64,000 nt of DNA from Petrolisthes cinctipes (Eukaryota; Arthropoda; Malacostraca; Decapoda; Porcellanidae), in assembly GCA_033782935.1 (NCBI GenBank), contig JAWQEG010000369.1, forward strand, positions 935,501-999,500, written 5' to 3'. Positions 37,061 through 51,422 of this stretch are shown one piece after another. The notes under the pieces are model-generated. The model made no database searches. It saw only the letters and a program-made list of their open reading frames with translations, and was not told where the DNA came from. The position numbers were made by a program, and so were the translations under genes. Numbering within the stretch: position 1 is the first letter of the stretch; each line of letters begins with the position of its first letter.

Positions 37061-40000
37061 ATGTACAGATCGCTTCTGGGTTCCCTAAATATCGAATTTT
37101 CGGGTGTTTTGGGACTGAATTTGAGATATCGACTTTTTGGCACCTAAAAGATCGATTTTTAGCATGTTTTTAGCCTATATTTTGAAAATATTCTAGCACT
37201 GTACAGATTGCTTCTGGGACCCCAAAATATTGAATTTTCGGGTGTTTTGAGCCTGAATTTGAGATATAAACGGGTACAGAAGATACATGCACGTATTGAC
37301 TTTGGGCACCAAAAATATCGATTTTCAGCATGTTTTGGGCCTGAATTTTGAAAATACTTTAACACGGAGTAGGCATGTACAGATCGCTTCTGGGACCCCA
37401 AAATATCGTATTTTCGGGTGTTTAGGGCCAGAATTTGAGATATAAACGTGTACAGAAGATGCATGCACATATCGACTTTTGGGCACCTAAAAGATCGATT
37501 TTCAGTATGTTTTTGGCCTGTATTCTGAAAATACTCTAACACGGAGTAGGCATGTACAGATACCTTCTGGGACCTCTAAATATCGAATTTTCGGGTGTTA
37601 TGGGACTGAATTTGTGATATCGATTTTTTGGCACCTATAATATCGATTTTTAGCATGTTTTTAGCCTATATTTTGAAAATATTCTAGCACTGTGTAGGCA
37701 TGTACAGATTGCTTCTGGGACCCCAAAATATTGAATTTTCGGGTGTTTTGAGCCTGAATTTGAGATATAAACGGGTACAGAAGATGCATGCACATATTGA
37801 CTTTGGGCATCTAAAATATCGATTTTCAGCATGTTTTGGGCCTGTATTTTGAAAATACTCTAACACGGAGTAGGCATGTACAGATTGCTTCTGGGACCCC
37901 AAAATATTGAATTTTCGGGTGTTTTGAGCCTGAATTTGAGATATAAACGGGTACTGAAGATGCATGCACATATCGACTTTTGTGCACCTAAAAGATCGAT
38001 TTTCAGTATGTTTTGAGCATGTATTTTGAAAATACTCTAACACGGAGTAGGCATGTACAGATCGCTTCTGGGACCCCAAAATATCGAATTTTCGGGTGTT
38101 TTGGGCCAGAATTTGAGATATAAACGGATACAGAAGATGCATGCACATGACTTTTGGGCACCTAAAAGATCGATTTTCAGTATGTTTTTGCCTGTATTTT
38201 GAAAATACTCTAACACGGAGTAGGCATGTACAGATACCTTCTGGGACCTCTAAATATCGAATTTTCGGGTGTTTTGGGACTGAATTTGATATATCGATTT
38301 TTTGACACCTAAAATGTCGATTTTTAGCATGTTTTTAGCCTATATTTTGAATATATTCTAGCACTGAGTAGGCATGTACAGATTGCTTCTGGGACCCCAA
38401 AATATTGAATTTTCGGGTGTTTTGAGCATGAATTTGAGATATAAACAGGTACAGAAGATACATGCATATATTGACTTTTGTGCACCTAAAAGATCGATTT
38501 TCAGTATGTTTTTGGCCTGTATTTTGAAAATACTCTAACACGGAGTAGGCATGTACAGATCGCTTCTGGGACCCCTAAATATCGAATTTTCGGGTGTTTT
38601 GGGACTGAATTTGAGATATCGACTTTTTGGCACCTAAAAGATCGATTTTTAGCATGTTTTTAGCCTATATTTTGAAAATATTCTAGCACTGTACAGATTG
38701 CTTCTGGGACCCCAAAATATTGAATTTTCGGGTGTTTTGAGCCTGAATTTGAGATATATACGGGTACAGAAGATACATGCACATATTGACTTTGGGCACC
38801 AAAAATATCGATTTTCAGCATGTTTTGGGCCTGAATTTTGAAAATACTTTAACACGGAGTAGGCATGTACAGATCGCTTCTGGGACCCCAAAATATCGTA
38901 TTTTCGGGTGTTTAGGGCCAGAATTTGAGATATAAACGGGTACAGAAGATGCATGCACATATCGACTTTTGGGCACCTAAAAGATCGAATTTCAGTATGT
39001 TTTTGGCCTGTATTTTGAAAATACTCTAACACGGAGTAGGCATGTACAGATACCTTCTGGGACCTCTAAATATCGAATTTTCGGGTGTTATGGGACTGAA
39101 TTTGAGATATCGATTTTTTGGCACCTATAATATCGATTTTTAGCATGTTTTTAGCCTATATTTTGAAAATATTCTAGCACTGTGTAGACATGTACAGATT
39201 GCTTCTGGGACCCCAAAATATTGAATTTTCGGGTGTTTTGAGCCAGAATTTGAGATATAAACGGGTACAGAAGATACATGCACATATTGACTTTGGGCAT
39301 CTAAAATATCGATTTTCAGCATGTTTTGGGCCAGTATTTTGAAAATACTCTAACACTGAGTAGGCATGTACAGATTGCTTCTGGGACCCCAAAATATTGA
39401 ATTTTCGGGTGTTTTGAGCCTGAATTTGAGATATAAACGGGTACTGAAGATGCATGCACATATCGACTTTTGTGCACCTAAAAGATCGATTTTCAGTATG
39501 TTTTGAGCATGTATTTTGAAAACACTCTAACACGGAGTAGGCATGTACAGATCGCTTCTGGGACCTCTAAATATCGAATTTTCGGGTGTTTTGGGACTGA
39601 ATTTGAGATATCGATTTTTGGCACCTAAAATGTCGATTTTTAGCATGTTTTTAGCCTATATTTTGAAAATATTCTAGCACTGTGTAGGCATGTACAGATT
39701 GCTTCTGGGACCCCAAAATATTGAATTTTCGGGTGTTTTGAGCCTGAATTTGAGATATAAACGGGTACAGAAGATACATGCACATATTGACTTTGGGCAT
39801 CTAAAATATCGATTTTCAGCATGTTTTGGGCCTGTATTTTGAAAATACTCTAACACGGAATAGGCATGTACAGATTGCTTCTGGGACCCCAAATTATTGA
39901 ATTTTCGGGTGTTTTGAGCCTGAATTTGAGATATAAACGGGTACTGAAGATGCATGCACATATCGACTTTTGTGCACCTAAAAGATCGATTTTCAGTATG

Positions 40001-41944
40001 TTTTGAGCATGTATTTTGAAAATACTCTAACACGGAGTAGTCATGTACAGATCGCTTCTGGGACGCCAAAATATCGAATTTTCGGGTGTTTTGGGACTGA
40101 ATTTGAGATATCGACTTTTTGGCTCCTAAAAGATCGATTTTTAGCATGTTTTTAGCCTATATTTTGAAAATATTCTAGCACTGAGTAGGCATGTACAGAT
40201 TGCTTCTAGGACCCCAAAATATTGAATTTTCGTGTGTTTTGAGCCTGAATTTGAGATATAAACGGGTACAGAAGATACATGCACATATTGACTTTGGGCA
40301 CCAAAAATATCGATTTTCAGCATGTTTTGGGCCTGAATTTTGAAAATACTCTAACACGGAGTAGGCATGTACAGATCGCTTCTGGGACCCCAAAATATCG
40401 AATTTTCGGGTGTTTTGGGCCAGAATTTGAGATATAAACGGATACAGAAGATGCATGCACATGACTTTTGGGCACCTAAAAGATCGATTTTCAGTATGTT
40501 TTTGCCTGTATTTTGAAAATACTCTAACACGGAGTAGGCATGTACAGATACCTTCTGGGACCTCTAAATATCGAATTTTCGGGTGTTTTGGGACTGAATT
40601 TGAGATATCAATTTTTTGACACCTAAAATGTCGATTTTTAGCATGTTTTTAGCCTATATTTTGAATATATTCTAGCACTGAGTAGGCATGTACAGATTGC
40701 TTCTGGGACCCCAAAATATTGAATTTTCGGGTGTTTTGAGCCTGAATTTGAGATATAAACGTGTACAGAAGATACGCATATGCACATATTGACTTTGGGC
40801 ACCAAAAATATCGATTTTCAGCATGTTTTGGGCCTGAATTTTGAAAATACTTTAACACGGAGTAGGCATGTACAGATCGCTTCTGGGACCACAAAATATC
40901 GAATTTTCTGGTGTTTAGGGTCTGAATTTGAGATATAAACGGGTACAGAAGATGCATGCACATATCGACTTTTGGGCACCTAAAAGATCGATTTTCAGTA
41001 TGTTTTTGGCCTGTATTTTGAAAATACTCTAACACGGAGTAGGCATGTACAGATACCTTCTGGGACCTCTAAATATCGAATTTTCGGGTGTTATGAGACT
41101 GAATTTGAGATATCGATTTTTTGGCACCTATAATATCGATTTTTAGCATGTTTTTAGCCTATATTTTGAAAATATTCTAGCACTGTGTAGGCATGTACAG
41201 ATTGCTTCTGGGACCCCAAAATATTGAATTTTCGGGTGTTTTGAGCCAGAATTTGAGATATAAACGGGTACAGAAGATACATGCACATATTGACTTTGGG
41301 CATCTAAAATATCGATTTTCAGCATGTTTTGGGCCTGTATTTTGAAAATACTCTAACACTGAGTAGGCACGTACAGATTGCTTCTAGGACCCCAAAATAT
41401 TGAATTTTCGGGTGTTTTGAGCCTGAATTTGAGATATAAACGGGTACAGAAGATGCATGCACATATCGACTTTTGGGCACCTAAAAGATCGATTTTCAGT
41501 ATGTTTTTGGCCGGTATTTTGAAAATACTCTAACACGGAGTAGGCATGTACAGATACCTTCTGGGACCTCTAAATATCGAATTTTCGGGTGTTATGTGAC
41601 TGAATTTGAGATATCGATTTTTTGGCACCTACAATATCGATTTTTAGCATGTTTTTAGCCTATATTTTGAAAATATTCTAGCACTGTGTAGGCATGTACA
41701 GATTGCTTCTGGGACCCCAAAATATTGAATTTTCTCGTGTTTTGAGCATGAATTTGAGATATAAACGGGTACAGAAGATACATGCACATATTGACTTTTG
41801 TGCAACTAAAAGATAGATTTTCAGTATGTTTTTGGCCTGTATTTTGAAAATAATCTAACACGGAGTAGGCATGTACAGATCGCTTCTGGGACCCCTAAAT
41901 ATCGAATTTTCGGGTGTTTTGGGACTGAGTTAGAGATATCGACT
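37061..41944 (+). repeat. Distinct subfamily block with 1,490 bp duplication
   Basis: This block is marked by ATACTTTAACACGG, ATATCGTATTTTCGGG, GTTATGGGACTG and CACCTATAATATCG. A 1,490 bp (nine-monomer) offset links 37.16-37.7 kb with 38.65-39.2 kb. A private 3 bp deletion, GCACATGACTTTTGGG, occurs near 38,143 and 40,456 together with TTTTTGCCTG (one G lost). A 4 bp insertion makes GATACGCATATGCAC near 40,771. Everything is satellite. Confidence 0.8.
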
Positions 41945-43926
41945 TTTTGGCACCTAAAAGATCGATTTTTTGCATGTTTTTAGCCTATATTTTTGAAAAT
42001 ATTCTAGCACTGTACAGATTGCTTCTGGGACCCCAAAATATTGAATTTTCGGGTGTTTTGAGCCTGAATTTGAGATATAAACGGGTACAGAAGATACATG
42101 CACATATTGACTTTGGGCACCAAAAATATCGATTTTCAGCATGTTTTGGGCCTGAATTTTGAAAATACTTTAACACGGAGTAGGCATGTACAGATCGCTT
42201 CTGGGACCCCAAAATATCGTATTTTCGGGTTTTTATACCAGAATTTGAGATATAAACGGGTACAGAAGATGCATGCACATATCGACTTTTGGGCACCTAA
42301 AAGATCGATTTTCAGTATGTTTTTGGCCTGTATTTTGAAAATACTCTAACACGGAGTAGGCATGTACAGATACCTTCTGGGACCTCTAAATATCGAATTT
42401 TCGGGTGTTTTGGGACTGAATTTGAGATATCGATTTATTGGCACCTAAAATGTCGATTTTTAGCATGTTTTTAGCCTATATTTTGAAAATATTCTAGCAC
42501 TGTGTAGGCATGTACAGATTGCTTCTGGGACCCCAAAATATTGAATTTTCGGGGGTTTTGAGCCTGAATTTGAGATATAAACGGGTATAGAAGATAAATG
42601 CACATATTGACTTTGGGCATCTAAAATATCGATTTTCAGCATGTTTTGGGCCTGTAATTTGAAAATACTCTAACACTGAGTAGGCATGTACAGATTACTT
42701 CTGGGACCCCAAAATATTGAATTTTCGGGTGTTTTGAGCCTGAATTTGAGATATAAACGGGTACTGAAGATGCATGCACATATCGACTTTTGTGCACCTA
42801 ACAGATCGATTTTCAGTATGTTTTGAGCATGTATTTTGAAAATACTCTAACACGGAGTAGGCATGTACAGATCGCTTCTGGGACCCCTAAATATCGAATT
42901 TTCGGGTGTTTTGGGACTGAATTTGAGATATCGACTTTTTGGCACCTAAAAGATCGATTTTTTGCATGTTTTTAGCCTATATTTTGAAAATATTCTAGCA
43001 CTGTACAGATTGCTTCTGGGACCCCAAAATATTGAATTTTCGGGTGTTTTGAGCCTGAATTTGAGATATAAACGGGTACAGAAGATACATGCACATATTG
43101 ACTTTGGGCACCAAAAATATCGATTTTCAGCATGTTTTGGGCCTGAATTTTGAAAATACTTTAACACGGAGTAGGCATGTACAGATCGCTTCTGGGACCC
43201 CAAAATATCGTATTTTCGGGTGTTTATACCAGAATTTGAGATATAAACGGGTACAGAAGATGCATGCACATATCGACTTTTGGGCACCTAAAGGATCGAT
43301 TTTCAGTATGTTTTTGGCCTGTATTTTGAAAATACTCTAACACGGAGTAGGCATGTACAGATACCTTCTGGGACCTCTAAATATCGAATTTTCGGGTGTT
43401 TTGGGACTGAATTTGAGATATCGATTTATTGGCACCTAAAATGTCGATTTTTATCATGTTTTTAGCCTATATTTTGAAAATATTCTAGCACTGAGTAGGC
43501 ATGTACAGATTGCTTCTGGGACCCCAAAATATTGAATTTTCGGGTGTTTTGAGCCTGAATTTGAGATATAAACGGGTACAGAAGATAAATGCACATATTG
43601 ACTTTGGGCATCTAAAATATCGATTTTCAGCATGTTTTGGGCCTGTAATTTGAAAATACTCTAACACTGAGTAGGCATGTACAGATTACTTCTGGGACCC
43701 CAAAATATTGAATTTTCGGGTGTTTTGAGCCTAAATTTGAGATATAAACGGGTACTGAAGATGCATGCACATATCGACTTTTGTGCACCTAACAGATCGA
43801 TTTTCAGTATGTTTTGAGCATGTATTTTGAAAATACTCTAACACGGAGTAGGCATGTACAGATCGCTTCTGGGACCCCTAAATATCGAATTTTCGGGTGT
43901 TTTGGGACTGAATTTGAGATATCGAC
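41945..43926 (+). repeat. 991 bp tandem duplication (hexamer, two copies)
   Basis: Copies are about 41,945-42,935 and 42,936-43,926. They share GATCGATTTTTTGCATG, TTTATACCAGAATTTG, ATCGATTTATTGGC, GAAGATAAATGCAC, CTGTAATTTGAAAATAC, CAGATTACTTCTGGG and CACCTAACAGATCG. Copy 1 has an extra T (TATTTTTGAAAATATTC near 41,990) and GGGTTTTTATACC; copy 2 has GGGTGTTTATACC. The unit is one hexamer lacking 10 bp or so. Confidence 0.85.
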
Positions 43927-44049
43927 TTTTTGGCACCTAAAAGATCGATTTTTTGCATGTTTTTAGCCTATATTTTGAAAATATTCTAGCACTGAGTAGG
44001 CATGTACAGATTGCTTCTGGGACCCCAAAATATTGAATTTTCGGGTGTT

Positions 44050-47000
44050 TTGAGCCTGAATTTGAGATATAAACGGGTTCAGAAGATACATGCACATATT
44101 GACTTTGGGCACCAAAAATATCGATTTTCAGTATGTTTTGGGCCTGAATTTTGAAAATACTCTAACACGGAGTAGGCATGTACAGATCGCTTCTGGGACC
44201 CCAAAATATCGAATTTTCGGGTGTTTAGGGCCAGAATTTGAGATATAAACGGGTACAGAAGATGCATGCACATATCGACTTTTGGGCACCTAAAAGATCG
44301 ATTTTCAGTATGTTTTTGGCCTGTATTTTGAAAATACTCTAACACGGAGTAGGCATGTACAGATACCTTCTGGGACCTCTAAATATCGAATTTTCGGGTG
44401 TTTTGGGACTGAATTTGAGATATCGATTTTTTGCACCTAAAATGTCGATTTTTAGCATGTTTTTAACCTATATTTTGAAAATATTCTAGCACTGTGTAGG
44501 CATGTACAGATTGCTTCTGGGACCCCAAAATATTGAATTTTCGGGTGTTTTGAGCCTGAATTTGAGATATAAACGGGTACAGAAGATACATGCACATATT
44601 GACTTTGGGCATCTAAAATATCGATTTTCAGCATGTTTTGGGCCTGTAATTTGAAAATACTCTAACACTGAGTAGGCATGTACAGATTGCTTCTGGGACC
44701 CCAAAATATTGAATTTTCGGGTGTTTTGAGCCTCAATTTGAGATATAAACGGGTACTGAAGATGCATGCACATATCGACTTTTGTGCACCTAAAAGATCG
44801 GTTTTCAGTATGTTTTGAGCATGTATTTTGAAAATACTCTAACACGGATTAATCATGTAAAGATCGCTTCTGGGACCCCTAAATATCGAATTTTCGGGTG
44901 TTTTGGGACTGAATTTGAGATATCGACTTTTTGGCACCTAAAAGATCGATTTTTATCATGTTTTTAGCCTATATTTTGAAAATATTCTAGCACTGTACAG
45001 ATTGCTTCTGGGACCCCAAAATATTGAATTTTCGGGTGTTTTGAGCCTGAATTTGAGATATAAACGGGTACAGAAGATACATGCACATATTGACTTTGGG
45101 CACCAAAAATATCGATTTTCAGCATGTTTTGGGCCTGAATTTTGAAAATACTCTAACACGGAGTAGGCATGTACAGATCGCTTCTGGGACCCCAAAATAT
45201 CGAATTTTCGGGTGTTTAGGGCCAGAATTTGAGATATAAACGGGTACAGAAGATGCATGCACATATCGACTTTTGGGCACCTAAAAGATCGATTTTCAGT
45301 ATGTTTTTGGCCTGTATTTTGAAAATACTCTAACACGGAGTAGGCATGTACAGATACCTTCTGGGACCTCTAAATATCGAATTTTCGGGTGTTTTGGGAC
45401 TGAATATGAGATATCGATTTTTTGGCACCTAAAATGTCGATTTTTAGCATGTTTTTAGCCTATATTTTGAAAATATTCTAGCACTGAGTAGGCATGTACA
45501 GATTGCTTCTGGGACCCCAAAATATTGAATTTTCGGGTGTTTTGAGCCTGAATTTGAGATATAAACGGGTACAGAAGATACATGCACATACTTAATTTGG
45601 GCACCAAAAATATCGATTTTCAGCATGTTTTAGGCCTGAATTTTGAAAATACTCTAACACGGAGTAGGCATGTACAGATCGCTTCTGGGACCCCAAAATA
45701 TCGAATTTTCGGGTGTTTAGGGCCAGAATTTGAGATATAAACGGGTACAGAAGATGCATGCACATATCGACTTTTGAGCACCTAAAAGATCGATTTTCAG
45801 TATGTTTTTGGCCTGTATTTTGAAAATACTCTAACACGGAGTAGGCATGTACAGATACCTTCTGGGACCTCTAAATATCGAATTTTCGGGTGTTTTGGGA
45901 CTGAATTTGAGATATCGATTTTTTGGCACCTAAAATGTCGATTTTTAGCATGTTTTTAGCCTATATTTTGAAAATATTCTAGCACTGTGTAGGCATGTAC
46001 AGATTGCTTCTGGGACCCCAAAATATTGAATTTTCGGGTGTTTTGAGCCTGAATTTGAGATATAAACGGATACAGAAGATACATGCACATATTGACTTTG
46101 GGCATCTAAAATATCGATTTTCAGCATGTTTTGGGCCTGTATTTTGAAAATACTCTAACACTGAGTAGGCATGTACAGATTGCTTCTGTGACCCCAAAAT
46201 ATTGAATTTTCGGGTGTTTTGAGCCTGAATTTGAGATATAAACGGGTACTGAAGATGCATGCACATATCGACTTTTGTGCACCTAAAAGATCGATTTTCA
46301 GTATGTTTTGAGCATGTATTTTGAAAATACTTTAACACGGATTAGGCATGTACAGATCGCTTCTGGGACCCCTAAATATCGAATTTTCGGGTGTTTTGGG
46401 ACTGAATTTGAGATATCGACTTTTTGGCACCTAAAAGATCGATTTTTAGCATGTTTTTAGCCTATATTTTGAAAATATTCTAGCACTGTGTAGGCATGTA
46501 CAGATTCCTTCTGGGACCCCAAAATATTGAATTTTCGGGTGTTTTGAGCCTGAATTTGAGATATAAACGGGTATAGAAGATAAATGCACATATTGACTTT
46601 GGGCATCTAAAATATCGATTTTCAGCATGTTTTGGGCCTGTAATTTGAAAATACTCTAACACTGAGTAGGCATGTACAGATTACTTCTGGGACCCCAAAA
46701 TATTGAATTTTCGGGTGTTTTGAGCCTGAATTTGAGATATAAACGGGTACTGAAGATGCATGCACATATCGACTTTTGTGCACCTAACAGATCGATTTTC
46801 AGTATGTTTTGAGCATGTATTTTGAAAATACTCTAACACGGAGTAGGCATGTACAGATCGCTTCTGGGACCCCTAAATATCGAATTTTCGGGTGTTTTGG
46901 GACTGAATTTGAGATATCGACTTTTTGGCACCTAAAAGATCGATTTTTTGCATGTTTTTAGCCTATATTTTGAAAATATTCTAGCACTGAGTAGGCATGT

Positions 47001-47750
47001 ACAGATTGCTTCTGGGACCCCAAAATATTGAATTTTCGGGTGTTTTGAGCCTGAATTTGAGATATAAACGGGTTCAGAAGATACATGCACTTATTGACTT
47101 TGGGCACCAAAAATATCGATTTTCAGTATGTTTTGGGCCTGAATTTTGAAAATACTCTAACACGGAGTAGGCATGTACAGATCGCTTCTGGGACCCCAAA
47201 ATATCGAATTTTCGGGTGTTTAGAGCCAGAATTTGAGATATAAACGGGTACAGAAGATGCATGCACATATCGACTTTTGGGCACCTAAAAGATCGATTTT
47301 CAGTATGTTTTTGGCCTGTATTTTGAAAATACTCTAACACGGAGTAGGCATGTACAGATACCTTCTGGGACCTCTAAATATCGAATTTTCGGGTGTTTTG
47401 GGACTGAATTTGAGATATCGATTTTTTGGCACCTAAAATGTCGATTTTTAGCATGTTTTTAGCCTATATTTTGAAAATAATCTAGCACTGTGTAGGCATG
47501 TACAGATTGCTTCTGGGACCCCAAAATATTGAATTTTCGGGTGTTTTGAGCCTGAATTTGAGATATAAACGGGTACAGAAGATACATGCACATATTGACT
47601 TTGGGCATCTAAAATATCGATTTTCAGCATGTTTTGGGCCTGTATTTTGAAAATACTCTAACACTGAGTAGGCATGTACAGATTGCTTCTGGGACCCCAA
47701 AATATTGAATTTTCGGGTGTTTTGAGCCTGAATTTGAGATATAAACGGGT
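44050..47750 (+). repeat. 3,672 bp higher-order repeat, copy 1
   Basis: First of three units of 22 monomers (counted: 7 short, 15 long). Markers are GGGTTCAGAAG, TTTTTTGCACC (one G lost), TTTGAGCCTCAATTTG, GGATTAATCATGTAAAG, TTTTTATCATG, GACTGAATATGAG, GTTTTAGGCCTG, TTTTGAGCACC, CGGATACAG and TTCTGTGACC. Compared with the next unit it has TACTTAATTTGGG (45,588) for TACTGAATTTGGG and GATCGGTTTTC (about 44,797) for GATCGATTTTC. An internal 677 bp (four-monomer) similarity links 47.07 and 47.75 kb. Confidence 0.93.
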
Positions 47751-50700
47751 TCAGAAGATACATGCACATATTGACTTTGGGCACCAAAAATATCGATTTT
47801 CAGTATGTTTTGGGCCTGAATTTTGAAAATACTCTAACACGGAGTAGGCATGTACAGATCGCTTCTGGGACCCCAAAATATCGAATTTTCGGGTGTTTAG
47901 GGCCAGAATTTGAGATATAAACGGGTACAGAAGATGCATGCACATATCGACTTTTGGGCACCTAAAAGATCGATTTTCAGTATGTTTTTGGCCTGTATTT
48001 TGAAAATACTCTAACACGGAGTAGGCATGTACAGATACCTTCTGGGACCTCTAAATATCGAATTTTCGGGTGTTTTGGGACTGAATTTGAGATATCGATT
48101 TTTTGCACCTAAAATGTCGATTTTTAGCATGTTTTTAGCCTATATTTTGAAAATATTCTAGCACTGTGTAGGCATGTACAGATTGCTTCTGGGACCCCAA
48201 AATATTGAATTTTCGGGTGTTTTGAGCCTGAATTTGAGATATAAACGGGTACAGAAGATACATGCACATATTGACTTTGGGCATCTAAAATATCGATTTT
48301 CAGCATGTTTTGGGCCTGTAATTTGAAAATACTCTAACACTGATTAGGCATGTACAGATTGCTTCTGGGACCCCAAAATATTGAATTTTCGGGTGTTTTG
48401 AGCCTCAATTTGAGATATAAACGGGTACTGAAGATGCATGCACATATCGACTTTTGTGCACCTAAAAGATCGATTTTCAGTATGTTTTGAGCATGTATTT
48501 TGAAAATACTCTAACACGGATTAATCATGTAAAGATCGCTTCTGGGACCCCTAAATATCGAATTTTCGGGTGTTTTGGGACTGAATTTGAGATATCGACT
48601 TTTTGGCACCTAAAAGATCGATTTTTATCATGTTTTTAGCCTATATTTTGAAAATATTCTAGCACTGTACAGATTGCTTCTGGGACCCCAAAATATTGAA
48701 TTTTCGGGTGTTTTGAGCCTGAATTTGAGATATAAACGGGTACAGAAGATACATGCACATATTGACTTTGGGCACCAAAAATATCGATTTTCAGCATGTT
48801 TTGGGCCTGAATTTTGAAAATACTCTAACACGGAGTAGGCATGTACAGATCGCTTCTGGGACCCCAAAATATCGAATTTTCGGGTGTTTAGGGCCAGAAT
48901 TTGAGATATAAACGGGTACAGAAGATGCATGCACATATCGACTTTTGGGCACCTAAAAGATCGATTTTCAGTATGTTTTTGGCCTGTATTTTGAAAATAC
49001 TCTAACACGGAGTAGGCATGTACAGATACCTTCTGGGACCTCTAAATATCGAATTTTCGGGTGTTTTGGGACTGAATATGAGATATCGATTTTTTGGCAC
49101 CTAAAATGTCGATTTTTAGCATGTTTTTAGCCTATATTTTGAAAATATTCTAGCACTGAGTAGGCATGTACAGATTGCTTCTGGGACCCCAAAATATTGA
49201 ATTTTCGGGTGTTTTGAGCCTGAATTTGAGATATAAACGGGTACAGAAGATACATGCACATACTGAATTTGGGCACCAAAAATATCGATTTTCAGCATGT
49301 TTTAGGCCTGAATTTTGAAAATACTCTAACACGGAGTAGGCATGTACAGATCGCTTCTGGGACCCCAAAATATCGAATTTTCGGGTGTTTAGGGCCAGAA
49401 TTTGAGATATAAACGGGTACAGAAGATGCATGCACATATCGACTTTTGAGCACCTAAAAGATCGATTTTCAGTATGTTTTTGGCCTGTATTTTGAAAATA
49501 CTCTAACACGGAGTAGGCATGTACAGATACCTTCTGGGACCTCTAAATATCGAATTTTCGGGTGTTTTGGGACTGAATTTGAGATATCGATTTTTTGGCA
49601 CCTAAAATGTCGATTTTTAGCATGTTTTTAGCCTATATTTTGAAAATATTCTAGCACTGTGTAGGCATGTACAGATTGCTTCTGGGACCCCAAAATATTG
49701 AATTTTCGGGTGTTTTGAGCCTGAATTTGAGATATAAACGGATACAGAAGATACATGCACATATTGACTTTGGGCATCTAAAATATCGATTTTCAGCATG
49801 TTTTGGGCCTGTATTTTGAAAATACTCTAACACTGAGTAGGCATGTACAGATTGCTTCTGTGACCCCAAAATATTGAATTTTCGGGTGTTTTGAGCCTGA
49901 ATTTGAGATATAAACGGGTACTGAAGATGCATGCACATATCGACTTTTGTGCACCTAAAAGATCGATTTTCAGTATGTTTTGAGCATGTATTTTGAAAAT
50001 ACTTTAACACGGATTAGGCATGTACAGATCGCTTCTGGGACCCCTAAATATCGAATTTTCGGGTGTTTTGGGACTGAATTTGAGATATCGACTTTTTGGC
50101 ACCTAAAAGATCGATTTTTAGCATGTTTTTAGCCTATATTTTGAAAATATTCTAGCACTGTGTAGGCATGTACAGATTCCTTCTGGGACCCCAAAATATT
50201 GAATTTTCGGGTGTTTTGAGCCTGAATTTGAGATATAAACGGGTATAGAAGATAAATGCACATATTGACTTTGGGCATCTAAAATATCGATTTTCAGCAT
50301 GTTTTGGGCCTGTAATTTGAAAATACTCTAACACTGAGTAGGCATGTACAGATTACTTCTGGGACCCCAAAATATTGAATTTTCGGGTGTTTTGAGCCTG
50401 AATTTGAGATATAAACGGGTACTGAAGATGCATGCACATATCGACTTTTGTGCACCTAACAGATCGATTTTCAGTATGTTTTGAGCATGTATTTTGAAAA
50501 TACTCTAACACGGAGTAGGCATGTACAGATCGCTTCTGGGACCCCTAAATATCGAATTTTCGGGTGTTTTGGGACTGAATTTGAGATATCGACTTTTTGG
50601 CACCTAAAAGATCGATTTTTTGCATGTTTTTAGCCTATATTTTGAAAATATTCTAGCACTGAGTAGGCATGTACAGATTGCTTCTGGGACCCCAAAATAT

Positions 50701-51422
50701 TGAATTTTCGGGTGTTTTGAGCCTGAATTTGAGATATAAACGGGTTCAGAAGATACATGCACTTATTGACTTTGGGCACCAAAAATATCGATTTTCAGTA
50801 TGTTTTGGGCCTGAATTTTGAAAATACTCTAACACGGAGTAGGCATGTACAGATCGCTTCTGGGACCCCAAAATATCGAATTTTCGGGTGTTTAGAGCCA
50901 GAATTTGAGATATAAACGGGTACAGAAGATGCATGCACATATCGACTTTTGGGCACCTAAAAGATCGATTTTCAGTATGTTTTTGGCCTGTATTTTGAAA
51001 ATACTCTAACACGGAGTAGGCATGTACAGATACCTTCTGGGACCTCTAAATATCGAATTTTCGGGTGTTTTGGGACTGAATTTGAGATACCGATTTTTTG
51101 GCACCTAAAATGTCGATTTTTAGCATGTTTTTAGCCTATATTTTGAAAATAATCTAGCACTGTGTAGGCATGTACAGATTGCTTCTGGGACCCCAAAATA
51201 TTGAATTTTCGGGTGTTTTGAGCCTGAATTTGAGATATAAACGGGTACAGAAGATACATGCACATATTGACTTTGGGCATCTAAAATATCGATTTTCAGC
51301 ATGTTTTGGGCCTGTATTTTGAAAATACTCTAACACTGAGTAGGCATGTACAGATTGCTTCTGGGACCCCAAAATATTGAATTTTCGGGTGTTTTGAGCC
51401 TGAATTTGAGATATAAACGGGT
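47751..51422 (+). repeat. 3,672 bp higher-order repeat, copy 2
   Basis: Same 22 monomers in the same order as copies 1 and 3, at an exact offset of 3,672 bp from both. One private difference is GAGATACCGATTTTTTGG near 51,085 where the others have GAGATATCG. GCACTTATTGAC (50,758) is shared with copy 1 (47,087) but not with copy 3 (GCACATATTGAC, 54,430), as is GATTCCTTCTGGG. Confidence 0.95.

Noticed and set aside
39674..40147. 157-codon minus-strand frame that might be a small cysteine-rich protein
   Set aside because: The cysteines come from the fixed satellite strings GCAC and GCATG read backwards. A near copy at 55,817-56,290 exists only because the DNA block is duplicated. No start context, domain or codon signal supports coding.
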